A stretch of 64,000 bases of DNA from Ceratodon purpureus (Eukaryota; Streptophyta; Bryopsida; Pseudoditrichales; Ditrichaceae), in contig CM026421.1 in the NCBI GenBank assembly GCA_014871385.1, forward strand, positions 23,553,383 to 23,617,382, written 5' to 3'. The notes under the pieces are model-generated. The model searched no databases and was not told the DNA's origin. It saw nothing but the letters and a program-made list of their open reading frames with translations. The position numbers were made by a program, and so were the translations under genes. This document shows, piece after piece, positions 1 to 13,933 of the stretch (within the stretch, counting starts at the first letter, position 1; every line of letters starts with the position of its first letter).

Positions 1-3000
1 ATTACCTGCCCCAGCTCATTCGCATCATCCTTTTTAGACCACTGTCCTCTTGAGCAGGACTTGTCCCGGATTGAGTGGTATCAGCTGCAGCCAACTTTGC
101 TGAGCCGTTTGAAAGGTTTGGGTCTTTCAGAAAACCGCCTTCTCCAAACAGACTACCTCTTGAGATACTCACTGATTTACTCAGAGACTGGGGGACTCGA
201 GTGCTCCCACAGTCTTTAATTATGAGTTCCAGAGATTCTTTCTGTGCTGGGTCAAGAGTATCGAAGTTCTTCAGCACATGTTTTATTGTCGGCAATAGGA
301 GGTTGTTCACACTTTCTGCTGATAAATCTGGGGATCAAGGGGCAAACTCAGGTTCTCAGAAAAGGAGCATAAAGTACGACTCTAGGAAACACTGTCATAT
401 CATGAGTTAAATATTAATCACAATTACCATAGCATCTATGAACTGAGCACAAGATAACATACACCACCATGCATAGATCCAACCGCTGAAACGGGGGTGT
501 GAACTTAAAAGTACATTGATCTTGAAAAGAAAACTCGACACAAAGTAGTTCATGGAGGACGTATTTACAAGGATCAATCAGACACTGCAGACAAGAACAC
601 TCAGCGACTTGAAATTTTACCAGTTACGTCAAATGCTCTGAAAGCCTCGCAGATGGCGTCCGCCCTCTCCTGCCGATTGAATAACTTGGCATTTTGCATT
701 GGCAATTCAGAGAGGTGAACCAATGTCTTCAGCAAATGTAACCAGCAAGTTAAGTTCAACATTCTGTACTTGCAATAGAAAAGAAGACCTGTTGAAAGCC
801 CCACCCTACTGAAAGATGCTTGCTAAGCAACATTTCTCAAGACTTCCCCTTCTGAGAATTGATGATATTTTCAAGGTTGTGCGTAACCTAATATCTGATT
901 CACTGCCCTCGAAGGTAAATGACAATTAAATCACTTTAGTGGTTACAGAGATGTTCTTGAAGTGTAAACTGTAAACCGAATATTAACTTCAAAGGATATA
1001 ATCTTGTAAGCTAGGTGACTTGACCGAAACTGCAGCAGATAAGGCACGAATCACTGCATTCGTGACCGCATGTGAACCGTCCTCCAGGAATGCATCCAGT
1101 TGCATCTTGACTTTATCTACTACCTGAGATAGCACACACGAATCAAATTTGTAGTATATCATATTTGAATCAATGTCTAAAAAAACAAAAACAAAATCGC
1201 AATTGATCATATCTAGGTTTGGTAGTTATGCAAGCCACAACCAGGTACAAAATGTAAGTGTACTTGCTAGAGATACGTGCAAAATCACTAAGTAATAGCG
1301 AACCGGACCCAAGCATGCTCATTTAAACTGCGACGTACTCTTGAGTTGTACTATAAAAGACACAATTAATGAAATTCTACTCGTCAACAAAGTCTCCCTG
1401 TACCTCTTCTTCCTTGAAACGTTGAGCTACAGCACCGAATGCATCAATGGTAGCAATCTTGACATCTACATTTGGATCTGTACCGAGGGTCACCAGAGCT
1501 GGAATAATCTGTTGTGTTGCAGACTTTAACATGACTCTTCCAACCTGTGAACAACCCAATTGTTTTTTAAGTTTCAAGACCGAAGTTCGAGAGCACAGAT
1601 GAAACCACTGGCTCACTAGCTGAATACAAAAGAAGAAATAAGATAGAAATATGGGTGGTTGTTACCAGCAGTTTTGAAAGTACAGCTGCACTGACTTTGA
1701 CATCAGCATTCGGGCTCACAATAAGTTCCCACAATACCCCAACAATTACTGCCAGATGCTGCTCAAACGTGCTGCATGCACAACAAGCAAGACCTTAGAC
1801 AATCATACAACCTTAGTCAAGCAGCATCCACTACACACTGATGAAAAACCGTAAAAATACCATCACATACGTAAATGAGCACATGAGACATACATCGAAC
1901 TGATGCAACTAATCCAGGAGCATAATTACGCAGTTCAGCGACATGGGGAACATTCTTAGCACATGACATAGGAGAAGAGACACGGACTGAGGTAAACTCT
2001 TCAGCACTATTGGAGCCCGAAGAGTCTACACCAAATTTGAAAAACCCCTTAAGAATGATGACGCTTAGTTACCAGAGAAAGCGAACTGAATCAATAAGTT
2101 CTGGAGTTCGTGAGGAAGTCCATGCACCGATCTTCATAGTAGACTTAAGAATCAGATCCCGAAGGTAAGTGGCGAGCTGCCCTTTCTCCATCCCAGGAGC
2201 TCCTAACACACCGACAAGAAGTAGCGGCAGGATACATATAACTGCCAACTGTTCCTCCACCAGTGTCCGTGGTTTAAAGCCTGTCATTTGCTACAGAATC
2301 AGTCATAAGAGAAGACAGTAATGCCTTCCTATCAGTTAAGAAGCCAAGGAAATGAGAAACATCGAAACTCTGTGCTTATTTCGTATCTTAAAGATCAAGG
2401 CATAGAGACCAACAAACCTTTAATACGATCTGCCAACTGCTTCGACATTTGCGAGTACTCAACTTCATCACCACTAGCCGAGAGGAAGATCGGCAACATT
2501 ACAATCTTGACGTAGCTGCTACCAAAGCACTCACCAGTCCTGTGCAGAACCTGCATAGAACAATGAGAAAAACGAGTGACAAACAATCAGATAAACGAGC
2601 ATAGAAAGAGTGAAGTAAGGCCAACTACAAAGACGACCCAACTGTTGTTGATGTCAACTGGGTGCAATCTAAACAAGCGGGTAAACACTAGAAAGTATAC
2701 CTTGCAGAGATGTGTCCGAAGGCTTTCTTCTTGACAAGGCAGCATACGGGCAAGCTGAAGCAAGGCTGGAAAAAATTCCTGAAGCAGCCAGTCTAAGATA
2801 GGCCACTCTGTACTTGATCTGCACATTCACCAAATAACAGCCTTTCACTACTGCACAGATGAGTTGAACCCAACCGTAGGAAACAGATAATGACAACAGT
2901 GGCAGCAACAATGATCTTGACAAAAATTAATGAAGCTTTTTCAAATAGAAAATTGAATCAAAATGAATTCTAGAAGCCCGGTACAGATACGGTTTATTGT

Positions 3001-6000
3001 TTTAGTGGAGACGGTATAGTGAAATTAAATGGAGTACTGCATAGTTCTAGATGAGGACTACACAAACGTGAAGAATAAACCTTAAAGTTCGAAAAATATA
3101 TGAAGGATTATTATATACGACAATATATGAGGGTGGACTTATGGAATAGAATATAAAGCGCAAGTTCTAGCACTATGTTCAGTATTTTATCCAACAGAAA
3201 TAAGAGAACTGCATACCTGATATACAGTGTGATGATATCTTCTGTAAAGATAGAAGTTTCAGTATTTTCAATATCGGTTAATTCAATTGAGAATGGACAC
3301 GATTTAATAGCAGCTTCTTGCACCTCCGTAAGTAGTTGTGCAAGCAAACGCAACAATACATCAATATTCCACCGTCTCCTCTCCCCAAGAGCTCGAAGTT
3401 CCGCCTCCACAGTGCCTTCGATTTCTGAAATAGGCGGACACCTCTGCCAAGATATTGGAGTCATGCCAATGCTGCTATTATCTTTAAATCATGAAATACG
3501 ACAATAGATCGGTTGCTCAACTAATTGACTGAAATGATTTGTCCAACTCTCCCCATGAGCCAGAAACATACGAGCACTGCAGCAGACCCCTATGTAAATG
3601 AGAGTTCAAGGTTTTAGTTCAGGTAAAAATTGAAGACATTTCAAAAGTTTTTACGGCATACCTGGACTGTCGACAGAAGTCGAGAAGTAACTCCACGATA
3701 AAGGTGAGTTAAAGGATGTTTTTCGCGCTTAATCCAAGCCACCAATGCAGGGACAACCTCTTTCAACGTGGTATCAACCACAGGGCCCACTGGATCACAG
3801 GTTAAATCTAACATAAGCGCCTCCACCTGTGCACAGAAAGTTTCAGTACATATTTCATTTTTGTAGGAGTACCATTTCAGACCAAAAGTATACCGTACCA
3901 CTAGAGCTGCTTGGAAGCCTCGTAATAGGCAACTTAAAACCGCACTTGCCCTGCTACCAATCGTTGAAAATACCAGTGGCTTTACTGAACTCGGGAATAT
4001 AAACTTAACTGTCACGAAATTAAGGTGTCTATGTATCGCGTTCATGAACACTCAAAAATCAACTGCAAACAGAAGGACTGGTCACGAACATTCCCCGTCT
4101 TCTGTTATTGAGGAAATGGACTTGTACAAATCAATAGAGGCCTGGGTAATGGCGGATCTTGGAAAAACCTAAGGATGGCTTTCACAACCCCTCCAATACA
4201 ACAGGTTCTGCACTTGTACCTACAAGACCAAACTAAAGTGCTTACTTTGTGCCTCAGCAGGTCAAAATGCAGCTTCCGTAAGTTGTAGCCTTGGCAGGGC
4301 TGACCTTGGAATACTTGTCGAAGTTGGAGAAGCGAGGGAGTAAAATGGCCAAATTATGAGCTGCAGCTTTGCGCACAATTGGAGCTTGATCAGCAACCAG
4401 CTGTTCTATTATTGATAAAATGAGAGACGCGCGCATTTCAGATCCCACCATTTGTCCAAGCTCCCCACATGACTGCGCAACAAGAAGCCGCCTTTCTTCG
4501 TACTTGTGATCAATCTACAACAAAGTAACATGTGAACATGAGATATAAGTTTTCAAAAGATGGCAAGGAGGAAGTAGCAAGAACTTGCAGTGAGAACATC
4601 AAACTTAAGCCGCACAGAATTAGTAGAACATTCAAGGCTGGATATGCTATGAACCTGTTCCCAACACTGGGGTAGTAATTCAGTTTCCGTCCGCAATTGT
4701 CCAACGTTCCTCGACAGCTCTACACATGCCTGCAATTGACAGAAAGTGACGTTAGTTATACTTTGAAGATAATGCGCGGACATGTGACTCAAAACCCAGA
4801 AGTTATCATATAAGAAAGAATTAGAACACTCACGTCCATAATAATACGTCGCTGTGCCTCATCTGGCTTCTTAATAAGGTTAAACAAGAGATGCGTAAGT
4901 GAATCTCGAACGCCGCAATCAGGATGCTTCTCAATAGCACAGCTAATGAGCGGCAGTAACTCCTGCGATAATGATCACAAATACGAGAAAGTCACAGAAG
5001 AAAATGTAAGTCCATGCAGGACATCAGAGGGAGAAGTTGAGTCATGTGAACATAGATATGCCCAACAATGGCGAGACATGGATAAGATGAGCATTTAAAA
5101 ACGCGCAATGAGAACACGCATCGCTGTAAACACATCTCGGACTTCAAAAAGCATCGTTAACAATACTAGTGGCTTACAAATAGCAATTTAAAAGAAACAT
5201 GTAATCAAATCGCAATATAAATTATGAAATATACTTTACTTAAGTTATAAATTTGGTAAGAATAGAACCTCCCGATGGTTGATGAGAACGAATGGAGCAA
5301 TTTTAGGTAAAGCGTCTGCCAATATATGCACAGTTCCAAGCTCCTGTCACACACAATTCGCTTAAATACGTATCCATCCAAAATAATACTTAGATAGATA
5401 CAATACAGTCTCGTGTTTGAGGAATTACTTTAGAATGAATTACAGAAAGAGTCCTAAACATCGCTGAGGAGAGATATGCACTCACCGACGAATGTTCGTT
5501 CTGAAAATCTTGCAAACCCGCGTGGTTATTGAGGTGTTCAAGAAAATCGATACTCTGTCCATTTTCATCTCCTTCATCTGGTGTTCTAAAGCCGTTGCTA
5601 TCAACCACACTTGAATTCTCAAACAGGTCTGTAAACCTATCCTCTAAGGGGTTTGGTCCGTTGATAGTCGATACACATGGCTCTTCCGTACTCTTGTCGG
5701 CTACTGGAACCTTTGCTACAGTTTCTTCACATTCTGATTCCGATGCACTTTGAAAAGATGACAATTGTGCAGCTGCAGACGCTTGCTTCTGGTTTACTGC
5801 AAGTGTCGTGCTGGAAATCAAGTTCTCAAGTTCTAACTTCAGTGAGGTCACCTCCACTCTGTATTCGTTTAGTTGTGTTGTTGAGTTCTCCAGCAATTCC
5901 TTCATCTGCTGCACCTGATGAGCACAAACACACCAAATTGATGTTCTTGCTAAGTTCAAGAGGTCCTGGAAAATTTGGATGTCATGGCCATTGACATTAA

Positions 6001-8504
6001 CTATAGGCTAAGGTCGCCTCTTTCAATCGTGAAAATATGAAGACGCAATATCTGTTGTAGAGTATTAAATTCTAGCACTGGTATCTCTACAAGTTATAAC
6101 GCTGCAGGTGGTCATCTGGTAAACTTTTCTCTACACGTCGCAACTAGTATCTGCATAAATTCAGTAGGAGTAATGGCAATCTATACTTACATGCCTATCC
6201 TTCTCCTTCAAACTTCTTCTCAAGTTCTCAACTGATTTCATCAACGACGAATTCTCATCTTTGAGGACCTCCTTTTCTTTTAAAAGTGAATCAATTTCCT
6301 TCTGAAGAGCATCCTTCTCCTTCTGAAGAACATCCTTGTCCTTCACAACACAATACAAACACGCAACAAATGGCGTATATGTTTCAATTAGTCTTAGAAT
6401 GCACGTGACTTACTGGCACATTGGCAAGTGACTTCAACAAAAAACTGTTATAACAGAAGGAAATTTGTAACCTACCTGCCTTGCTTCAACGGTACTCGCA
6501 AGAAATGCACGATAATATTGTCGAAGAGCTTCTGGCACATGTGCAGCTGTGTGAGGCCAAGAATCCAAATCGAGATTCACCTACAAAATGAAACCGATTT
6601 CATCCTCAAATACAAACATGTCCAATTAAATAGGTGGAACTACAAACCAATGCCCTGTCTCACTTCCACAGGATCTGTTCCCTGGTGATGAACAATTACA
6701 AGCACCAAAGTGAGCATCCGCAGGTTTACTCCAAATACAGAGGCGACCAGAGAGATTAAGAAGAAGCCACTCACTGGATAACCAGTCAAGAGAATAGAAT
6801 ATGCTTTCAACTTGCTACATGCACAAATGCCGTAAATTTCTTGAATATTTACAATACCTCCTCTTGAAAAGTCATTGCAGCAATCTTGTAACCAGCGGCC
6901 ATCAAGTACTCCTTCACAGCACAGTCAAGGACTACTCGCTCTTTCTCGCTGAGCAGCTCAAAGACTACTTCACTTCCATCGTTTCTTGGAAGTCCGTCAA
7001 TGTCGCTTTCAACAGTTCCTAGACGGTTGTCTGCAAGCACCAGCCCTGCACAGTAGAACAAATTCAGATGTACATAATAGGATAGAAAATTGGCCCAGTT
7101 CTCCTACATTCTGTTGAAACTCAATAACAAGGACGAAGTAATAATATGAAAGCGAACTGCAGTTACATTTCGTGCATCCAAGCAGGAGCAATACTTTTGG
7201 CGCAGCAACGAGGAGTGAAGCTACGCACCAGACTTTGGCAAATCAGCGGAAACTTCAAAATGCTTTCCTGCTTTCTCCTGCAGACTCTTCATATCTTCTC
7301 GAACAAGTCGTAGCTCATATTTGCACAATGCCGCATTTTCCAGGGCCAATTCCTTCTCCCTTACAAGCTGCACAACATCAACTCCTACACCAGTTCACAT
7401 GCGATTAATACACATTACTATGTCGAGTTGCTTACAGTGAAATCACTCCAAACACTTAAACTACCTGTCTAAATATCCCTACATCTACATATACATGGAT
7501 CTGCAAGTCTCGCTCCTCTTACTTAAGTGGAAGACGAAAAGTCAATCGCGGCGTTTCACTTGAATACGAGTGCAGAGTAATCTGGTCTAGTTCGTTCTAA
7601 ACATCATGCATGCCGCTTCATGGCCGCAGCGTACAGATAAGCTTCTTTGCACAAGCTTAAACCCCGCACTTCGTGCACGACCGAGAATTAAACACAAACG
7701 AAGGAAGGATTCAGAAAAATAAGTAGTATTAGAAATATTCTAACCGAAATTCCAAATTATTTTTCCGCTCGGAGATCTACGCCAACGCGGCTAACGTAAC
7801 AAGGCAACAACTCTCAGCAGAGCGAAAAGACGAACATCTACACGCGAACGCACACATTGCAATCATCTCTGTCGCGAAGTGCAAAGCACATTCTGACGAA
7901 AATGAACAGTTCGATCGCTCTTCTGCATTATCAGATCCAAGACCAGCAGAACGCAGAAAAGGACTTCTGAGGCGCGCTAACAAGATCAAAGACGTAGAAT
8001 CAGTTCCTGCACACCAGAACACTCTCCCTGTCCATTTCATCGGCAAATGCCTCTAAAACAACGTCTTAAAACCTCTAAAAACCTGTCCACACGTCTGTGG
8101 CGACCAAAAGAAGGGAAAAAAACACGTTGAATTGCAGCAAAACCCTGGCATCGACCGCGATTTGGTAAAAGAGCGTCGCAATACAAATCCCACACGCAAT
8201 CGACTCGCCAAGAAATTCTTCTCTCAATCAAGAACACGACAAAAATGCAGCCCTGGTGCCACAACAGCCAAATCCACTGACCTTGAAGCGCTTTCATCTT
8301 GTCGATCTCCTCCGGCGGGAACACATTGGCATCGGCGAAGAAGAGCTGCAACTTGGTAGCGCAATCCGCAAGGCCGTCTTCCTGGAGCTCCTGTAGAAGC
8401 TCAAATGCCGTCAGAAAGTAGTTTTCCTGCAGCAGGAAGTCAATGCAGCCGCGCCGGATAGAGTCCCTCTCGTCGCTCGCGAGTTTGCGCTCCTGCGTCG
8501 CCAT
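1..8504 (-). CDS. LisH / coiled-coil / HEAT-repeat protein (RELCH/KIAA1468-like), C-terminal end outside window
   Basis: The start is the ATG at 8504. Exon 1 (8282-8504) encodes a LisH motif (RRGCIDFLLQENYFLTAFEL). Exon 7229-7384 joins in phase and continues with a charged helix. The exon around 6850-7046 holds a second LisH-like stretch (LDCAVKEYLMAAGYKIAAMT). The exon near 6470-6575 (DLDSWPHTAAHVPEALRQYY) and the one near 6190-6355 (heptad-rich, KEKDALQKEIDSLLKEKE) lead to a coiled coil at 5490-5920. From about 5330 down to 1, many short exons encode HEAT-type helices, for example RKAAAHNLAILLPRFSNFDK near 4290-4380. This order matches the plant homologue of RELCH (Arabidopsis At5g16210 type). 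Animal RELCH acts with Rab11 in endosome-to-Golgi sterol transport; the plant role is inferred only. The exon at 2-310 resembles the extreme C-terminus, so little is missing. I saw no break, but not every small exon was phased. Confidence 0.85.
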
Positions 8505-9464
8505 GGTTGCCGCTCAATCTCGTCCACCATAGCCACCACTTCGAGCGACAAAGGCTTCCCCAGAGCTCGAGCTCACGCATATGCTGTGCACTCCCCACAC
8601 CGTCACAATACCCAAAACCATCATCATCTACTAATTCTGTACATTTCTGCCTTCAAAGTCTACGGATGATGTGGATTACGTCGGCTTTGGGGTCGTTACT
8701 TCGTGTAGTGACGGCTCTATGTCTTCGTCTTCTTCGTCTTCTTCGTCTTCTTCGTCGTGCTCGTGTGTGAGTCGTGCGTTTCCCGCTGCCCCGGCCCTGG
8801 AACCTACCTGATTGCAGGGTATCTGGGAGAGGGGTTACCCAGCGGGTATCAATCAAGCGTAGTATGAGACCGACGTGAAATAATCAAAGACACGTAATCA
8901 TGAATTAAGCATTTAACCACCACATGTGCTCTTCACATGAGCTAGTGTTTCCTATTGAACCTATTTATATTCAAAACTTTCTTTAGGAAGTACATTGATT
9001 TTTATTCTTCTAGCTCATTAATATAGTATTACGATAATAGAGAAATGTCCACAAGCATTTTTTTCATATGTACATGTTCTGAAACGATTTAGTACATTCA
9101 TTATACATTGAAAAATGTTTAATTCTAGGAAATAACTATAAAATGTAGGAAAATCATGAAGTAAAGAAAATTATATATAGCTATATGAATCTCAAAAGAT
9201 TCTTTAAGATGCAAATAAATACAAAGGGGTACAAAAGAACTAACCTTTCAATAATTCTTCAAAAAAACACACACAATTCACTCTTTTTTGTTTGTATCTT
9301 CTTCACTTGTTTTTGTTCCACCTCCATTCAAATATTTTCATCCTATAAAATATTTTTGTAGACATGATTAAATACTAAGTACAATGAGCTAAAAACAAAT
9401 ACAAGGCATATAGCTCTTTCTTTTGATAATTTATTGCAACACTTATCATGAACAAAATCACATG
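8505..9464. other. Gene-free stretch: upstream region of the LisH/HEAT gene
   Basis: This holds the presumed promoter and 5' leader of the minus-strand LisH/HEAT gene. A TCTTCG-type microsatellite lies at about 8717-8757. From about 8880 the DNA becomes AT-rich with no coding signal. Arginine-rich or serine/leucine-rich open frames here are by-products of the microsatellite. Confidence 0.5.
8717..8757. repeat. TCT/TCG trinucleotide-type microsatellite
   Basis: Tandem copies of TCTTCG, with TCTTCT variants, lie about 220 bp upstream of the LisH/HEAT start codon. They may sit in its promoter or leader. Confidence 0.8.
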
Positions 9465-10195
9465 CTAAACAATTTTTTTAAAGTAGATGCTACTATGACT
9501 TGCCTCAATACCTTCATTGCTAAAGTTTGCAAAAAAGAGTCTCAACTTCATATGAGTCCCACCTAACAAAAGTTGCAATTCTTTAGCTAGCAATCTTGCT
9601 ACATGGTCTGAGAATAAACCCTCATAATTCCTACATAAGGCTAGTTTCGTTTCTATTTGCATTAAATCTCTAATATCAATAAGAAAATTGTTTTTAATTT
9701 TACAAAGGTCCTCCGTGACCACCTTGTCCTTTAGTCTTTTCTATTCGACTCCGAAATCAGCACAAATCCGGAAAACAACCACCACTGTTGAATCACTTCC
9801 TCAACCTCTTGTTTCATAACTCCATCCAAAAGGCAAACCTCTTCCAATCCTTTCACGTCCTCATAATGTTGATCTATCTCTTCATAAAACTTGCCCACAT
9901 TAGGCTCTCTAGAATGTATCAATCTTAGAAGCCACAACTAAACCAACATCTTTTCAAAATTGCATATTTGACATCATTCACTCTACAAACTCATGAGTTG
10001 CCATCGAATCTTCTCTTGTCTAATTGTGCCATTCCAAACTTAACACAATTTGTTGCAAAGGCACTTGAACATCAAGTAATTTTACAATATTGTGAAGCTT
10101 GTAGCAAAATCTGGTGTTCACTAGCCTTCATATCTCCAACTTTTTCTTTAGTTTTAAAAACTTCCTTAATAATCCTATACTTTTATGATGATTAG
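9465..10195 (-). pseudogene. Decayed hAT-type transposase fragment (tentative)
   Basis: Read on the minus strand, 9731-9937 gives LLRLIHSREPNVGKFYEEID. This resembles the segment of plant hAT-family transposases that usually reads like LRLVD..KPAMGYIYEAMD. The following frame (9465-9722) and the preceding DNA to about 10195 are open only in pieces, with stops and frame changes between them. I found no terminal inverted repeats or 8-bp duplication for it. The region is AT-rich, unlike the neighbouring genes. The call rests on one short similarity recognised by eye and could be coincidental. Confidence 0.35.
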
Positions 10196-11344
10196 TGGCA
10201 AATTATGCTAATAACTTAGCATTAAGTACAACCTTCAACACCTACGTCAATTTATTCAAGTTCTTTAAAACTAAATTCAACCAATTGCAACACATCTACA
10301 TCAACTTATATGGAGAAGCTTCCCTTCAATAATTATCTTGCCTTTTTAAGTTATCACTTACAACTTAAACAACATCTTGTGCTCCAACTTCTTAAATTGA
10401 TATTCTAATCTCATCTACAATATATTCTCTTATAGATTATTCCTCCACACTTGTATCAATAGACCTCAAGAAATATTGTTTAACAAACCTACAAAGAGAG
10501 GGAAGCCAAATAATAAAACCTCCATTCCAATGAAACTATGGCCTCAAGTTTTGGACATCACCAAAATTTGCATAATTTATTATATTAAACGCACAGTGTC
10601 ACAACCCAATGTCACGACCCATGTGTCACAAAATCCATAATGTTTTCATCCAAGTTTTCAATTTGTCAATTATTATCCAATATCTCATTATATATCAATT
10701 TCATCCATTTTCATTGATTTGAATGTTTTGTTGACTATTTTCATCTATACAAAAAAAATTCAACAGGTTCATGTTTCTTGATCATTATGTTTTTTTAGGT
10801 TTTGTGTTGCATTGCAACACAGGTTTCTACTAGTATATGATAATAGCGCTGTATTTGAAGTCATAATCCCATAGAGATGAGGGCATTGCTCCATGAACTT
10901 ACTGGTCCATAATTCACAAAAAAAGATTCCAAATTGAATGGAAATCTTTCCATCAACATAGCACAGTTTGAGGTACCGATATGAAAACTGTGATGCTCTA
11001 AATGACCTGACTCACATTCCATGTCCAGGACTCGCTCAGAGATCAGTTACTACAATTACTCAACTAAACAAAAGTCAGCTACCCAAGCACCAACAATCCA
11101 ATCAGTGCCATATCCAGCATTTGCCAAACATTGTCTAATAAATACATACAATCAGTTTTCTAAAAAACGAAAATCCAACTTCTGTTTCACCAATGATGGT
11201 ATAGTAAAAAAACATCAACTCAGCAAACTCACACTCAATTACAGTAGCCACTTCTGTTTGTTTGTGGCCCGGAAGTTGATTTTACTGCTTCTGCTCCAAT
11301 ATGTACAAAGGGAACTGAGCACCTAGCCAACAGAAGTGCCAGTT
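10196..11344. other. AT-rich gene-free stretch
   Basis: No convincing coding or RNA signal was seen. The part near 11.3 kb is probably the 3' UTR of the adjacent minus-strand VDE-related gene. Confidence 0.4.
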
Positions 11345-13821
11345 TTAAGTAATAACAGAATGCAAAGAGGAGCCTTCGGGGATGCCAAGGGGTGGATCGG
11401 AGCAGCCAGAGTTATTCACTCGGTACAATTCCCAGACCTTGATTCCGCATCTATCAAGTGCGGCACTGATGCGAGCAGCCTCGCTCTCGGGAGGCCATGT
11501 CCCATCCTGCGTCACAAGTATGGCTCCAGTGTACGACTGCCCTGCTGCAGCTGCTGCTCCGCTGTAGTAGAACAGCCCCCATGACAAGTCCTCCTTCACA
11601 TCCACAATGCGCCAGAACTCCTTGGATATGACACCGTTGTCCAGAACGGTGAAGTAGAAGGTGCCTGGCACAATGTCACGCTTCACTCGGTAATGCCGCC
11701 GTCTCCACAGCATTCTCTCGTCTAGAGTTTGAACCTGACAATCAGACCAAGAAATGTTACTAAGTGCTCGTCTTCCAATCCTAGTCAAACCTTACAATTT
11801 GAAGGGAGATCTCAGTTCACTGAAACTGTCCACAGATCTCTCAAGTCTTCGAGTAAGGGTTCAGGGTTTAAGGTATGTACCTTGAATACAGGGTCATACC
11901 ACATGGAGCCCTTTGCTTTGCCACGATAGAACAGCTGGTACTGGCAAGGGAATTGGTCATAAGCTGCATTTTGCCCTGCAACAACCCGCCAGCTATACTC
12001 AAATGGTGCGCCTTTAGCATTAGGATTCGGACGTCCAAGCCATCCGATGAACAAATCTTCTGCGCTTTCGTGAGTTATAGGTTCACCACGGAAGGCCTGG
12101 AGAGGCTGAACGTCAGGTTGCATCAAGATGTCGGCCGAGAGACCAAGGCAGTTGTGCTTCTGTAGCACGCATAAGGTGAAGGCTTCCAATTTGGGGCTTT
12201 CGTATGAGACTATGCACCGATAGCTGCACACTTGATCCGTGGGTGCGCAGTTCTGCAAACAGGTGAGGGCCGTGCGGCAATCGGGGTCCAGAATGCAGGC
12301 CAGGATCTGTGACCGGCAGTTCTTCACCATGCACTGCACGGATGCCAAGCTCGTTGCACGGAGGTTTTTCAGTAAAGTCACGGGAGTCACGTAGGAATCG
12401 ATGAGCACAAGGAGCGCGAACCGGACATCGTCGCTGCTCTTGCGTGCCCAAGCCTCGTCCACCAGACTCAGGACCTTGAGGGCTTCTTTCCTCTGGCTTC
12501 CAGGCAACGCTCCAAGCACTTTCTCTACTTGATCCACAGGTTTTACCTTCAGGCCACCCAACCGAGTTTCGATGTCCGGGGCTGAATCAAACGAAACCAG
12601 GGTTGGGATATTCTGGAGATAGCGGGATTGCAGCTGCTTTGCGACTTCCACGTCTGTAACAGCTACGACAACAGCGACATCTGCATCAAATTCGGTTCCC
12701 CCGGCAAGCAAAGCTTCATCGGTGAGGACCAACATCTCGAACTTGATGTTTATCCATCCAATTCGTTGTGCCTGAAGGAAGTGGTAACTATGTTATGGTT
12801 TTCAATAATTGGAAGAAGATGGTTTGCATACTGAACATGCTGGAAAGAATTGGACGAATGAAGAAAGCATTGGCGACAATGCTACCTTGATTTGAGACAT
12901 GAAATCTGTACCATGTGCTGCATGACATCTTCCCACGAGTTGCCATCAAAGGGACTGATGCTTCCAGCGCCAACGATCGCTAACACCTTGGCTTGAGCCA
13001 GCTCTGAAAACTCTGCAATCTCACCTGTCGTAGCAGTCTCTGCCGTGGCTGCCACCTCCCGATTTGCCCTGCAGGTCCAGATTGAACCTTCTGCTCAAAC
13101 ACAAACAGTTGTCGTGTTAATAGACGACAAAAATTATTCACACGTTTCTAACAATATAGAAGTGCATTGTGAAGACATCAAAGACTATATTCACTCCACC
13201 AAAAAACTATTACATATCATTTTGACAGAAAGCATTAAACGCAAATAGAACACGCGCTTGAATACTGTCACGTCATAGAATGATTTACTGCGCACGGACA
13301 ATGCAGCACTGATTGTTTCAATTGCCAATTATTGAAATATACCTGCTAGAATAACTCAAATTCTAATGTAAGCTTTGGAATACAAAAGTTCTGCTTGGAA
13401 GTAAGTAACAGGCCTATTCTCCAAAACGTTGTGAATTTTATACCTTGTACAAACAGAGTACGAGCTAAACAAAAGGGAATATAGCATACCTTTGCTGGAA
13501 ACGGAACCGCAAAAGGAAGCCACGGGATCAGCCTGCTGCACGCTTCCAGGCCACCCTTCTAATCTAATTCCTCTTCGGCTGCATCGTCTCGATTCTCTCA
13601 CAATCCCACCAATTCCAACGCCAATACCTGCCAAAACGACGTGAATACCACATCACAGCTTCCCCTGTTCTCACCCCATCTACAAACCCTAAACCATAGC
13701 CCAAGACAAGACTAATCCATCCCATCCCACGAAATCAGTACCCACCTCCAGAACGCATCCCAAGCAATGTCGCACCCGAACTGGACACCGAAGCCACCGC
13801 TGGCGCAGCCACAAACGCCAT
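11345..13821 (-). CDS. VDR: Violaxanthin de-epoxidase-related protein (VDR-like), plastid-targeted
   Basis: The complete five-exon model, all in phase, is 13746-13821, 13490-13627, 12886-13090, 11881-12787 and 11345-11734, giving 571 residues. The N-terminus MAFVAAPAVASVSSSG is rich in Ala/Ser/Val and poor in acidic residues, like a chloroplast transit peptide. A cysteine-rich segment (CMVKNCRSQILACILDPDCR, then CLQNCAPTDQVCSYRC) precedes a lipocalin-like domain containing SWRVVAGQNAAYDQFPCQYQ and GTFYFTVLDNGVISKEFWRI. This is the arrangement of the VDE-related family (Arabidopsis At2g21860 type). True VDE converts violaxanthin to zeaxanthin in the thylakoid lumen; the substrate of the VDR branch is not established. 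The acceptor of exon 4 (12787/12788) was chosen because it alone keeps frame; its pyrimidine tract is weak. A different product is unlikely. Confidence 0.88.
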
Positions 13822-13898
13822 CTCTGTCCACTGAAACCTCACCTCCCAGAACTCAATTCAACACCACCCAAGCCGCTCTAAACCCACAAAACTACTCC

Positions 13899-13933
13899 CA
13901 TCCTCTCCTCTCCTCTCCTCTCCTCTCCTCTCA
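13899..13933. repeat. TCCTC pentanucleotide microsatellite
   Basis: Six to seven tandem TCCTC units lie just upstream of the VDR start codon on the minus strand, so they probably fall in its promoter or leader. The plus-strand open frame across them (Pro/Ser/Asn-rich) is a by-product. Confidence 0.85.

Noticed and set aside
8653..8856. Arginine-rich minus-strand frame
   Set aside because: Produced entirely by the TCTTCG microsatellite.
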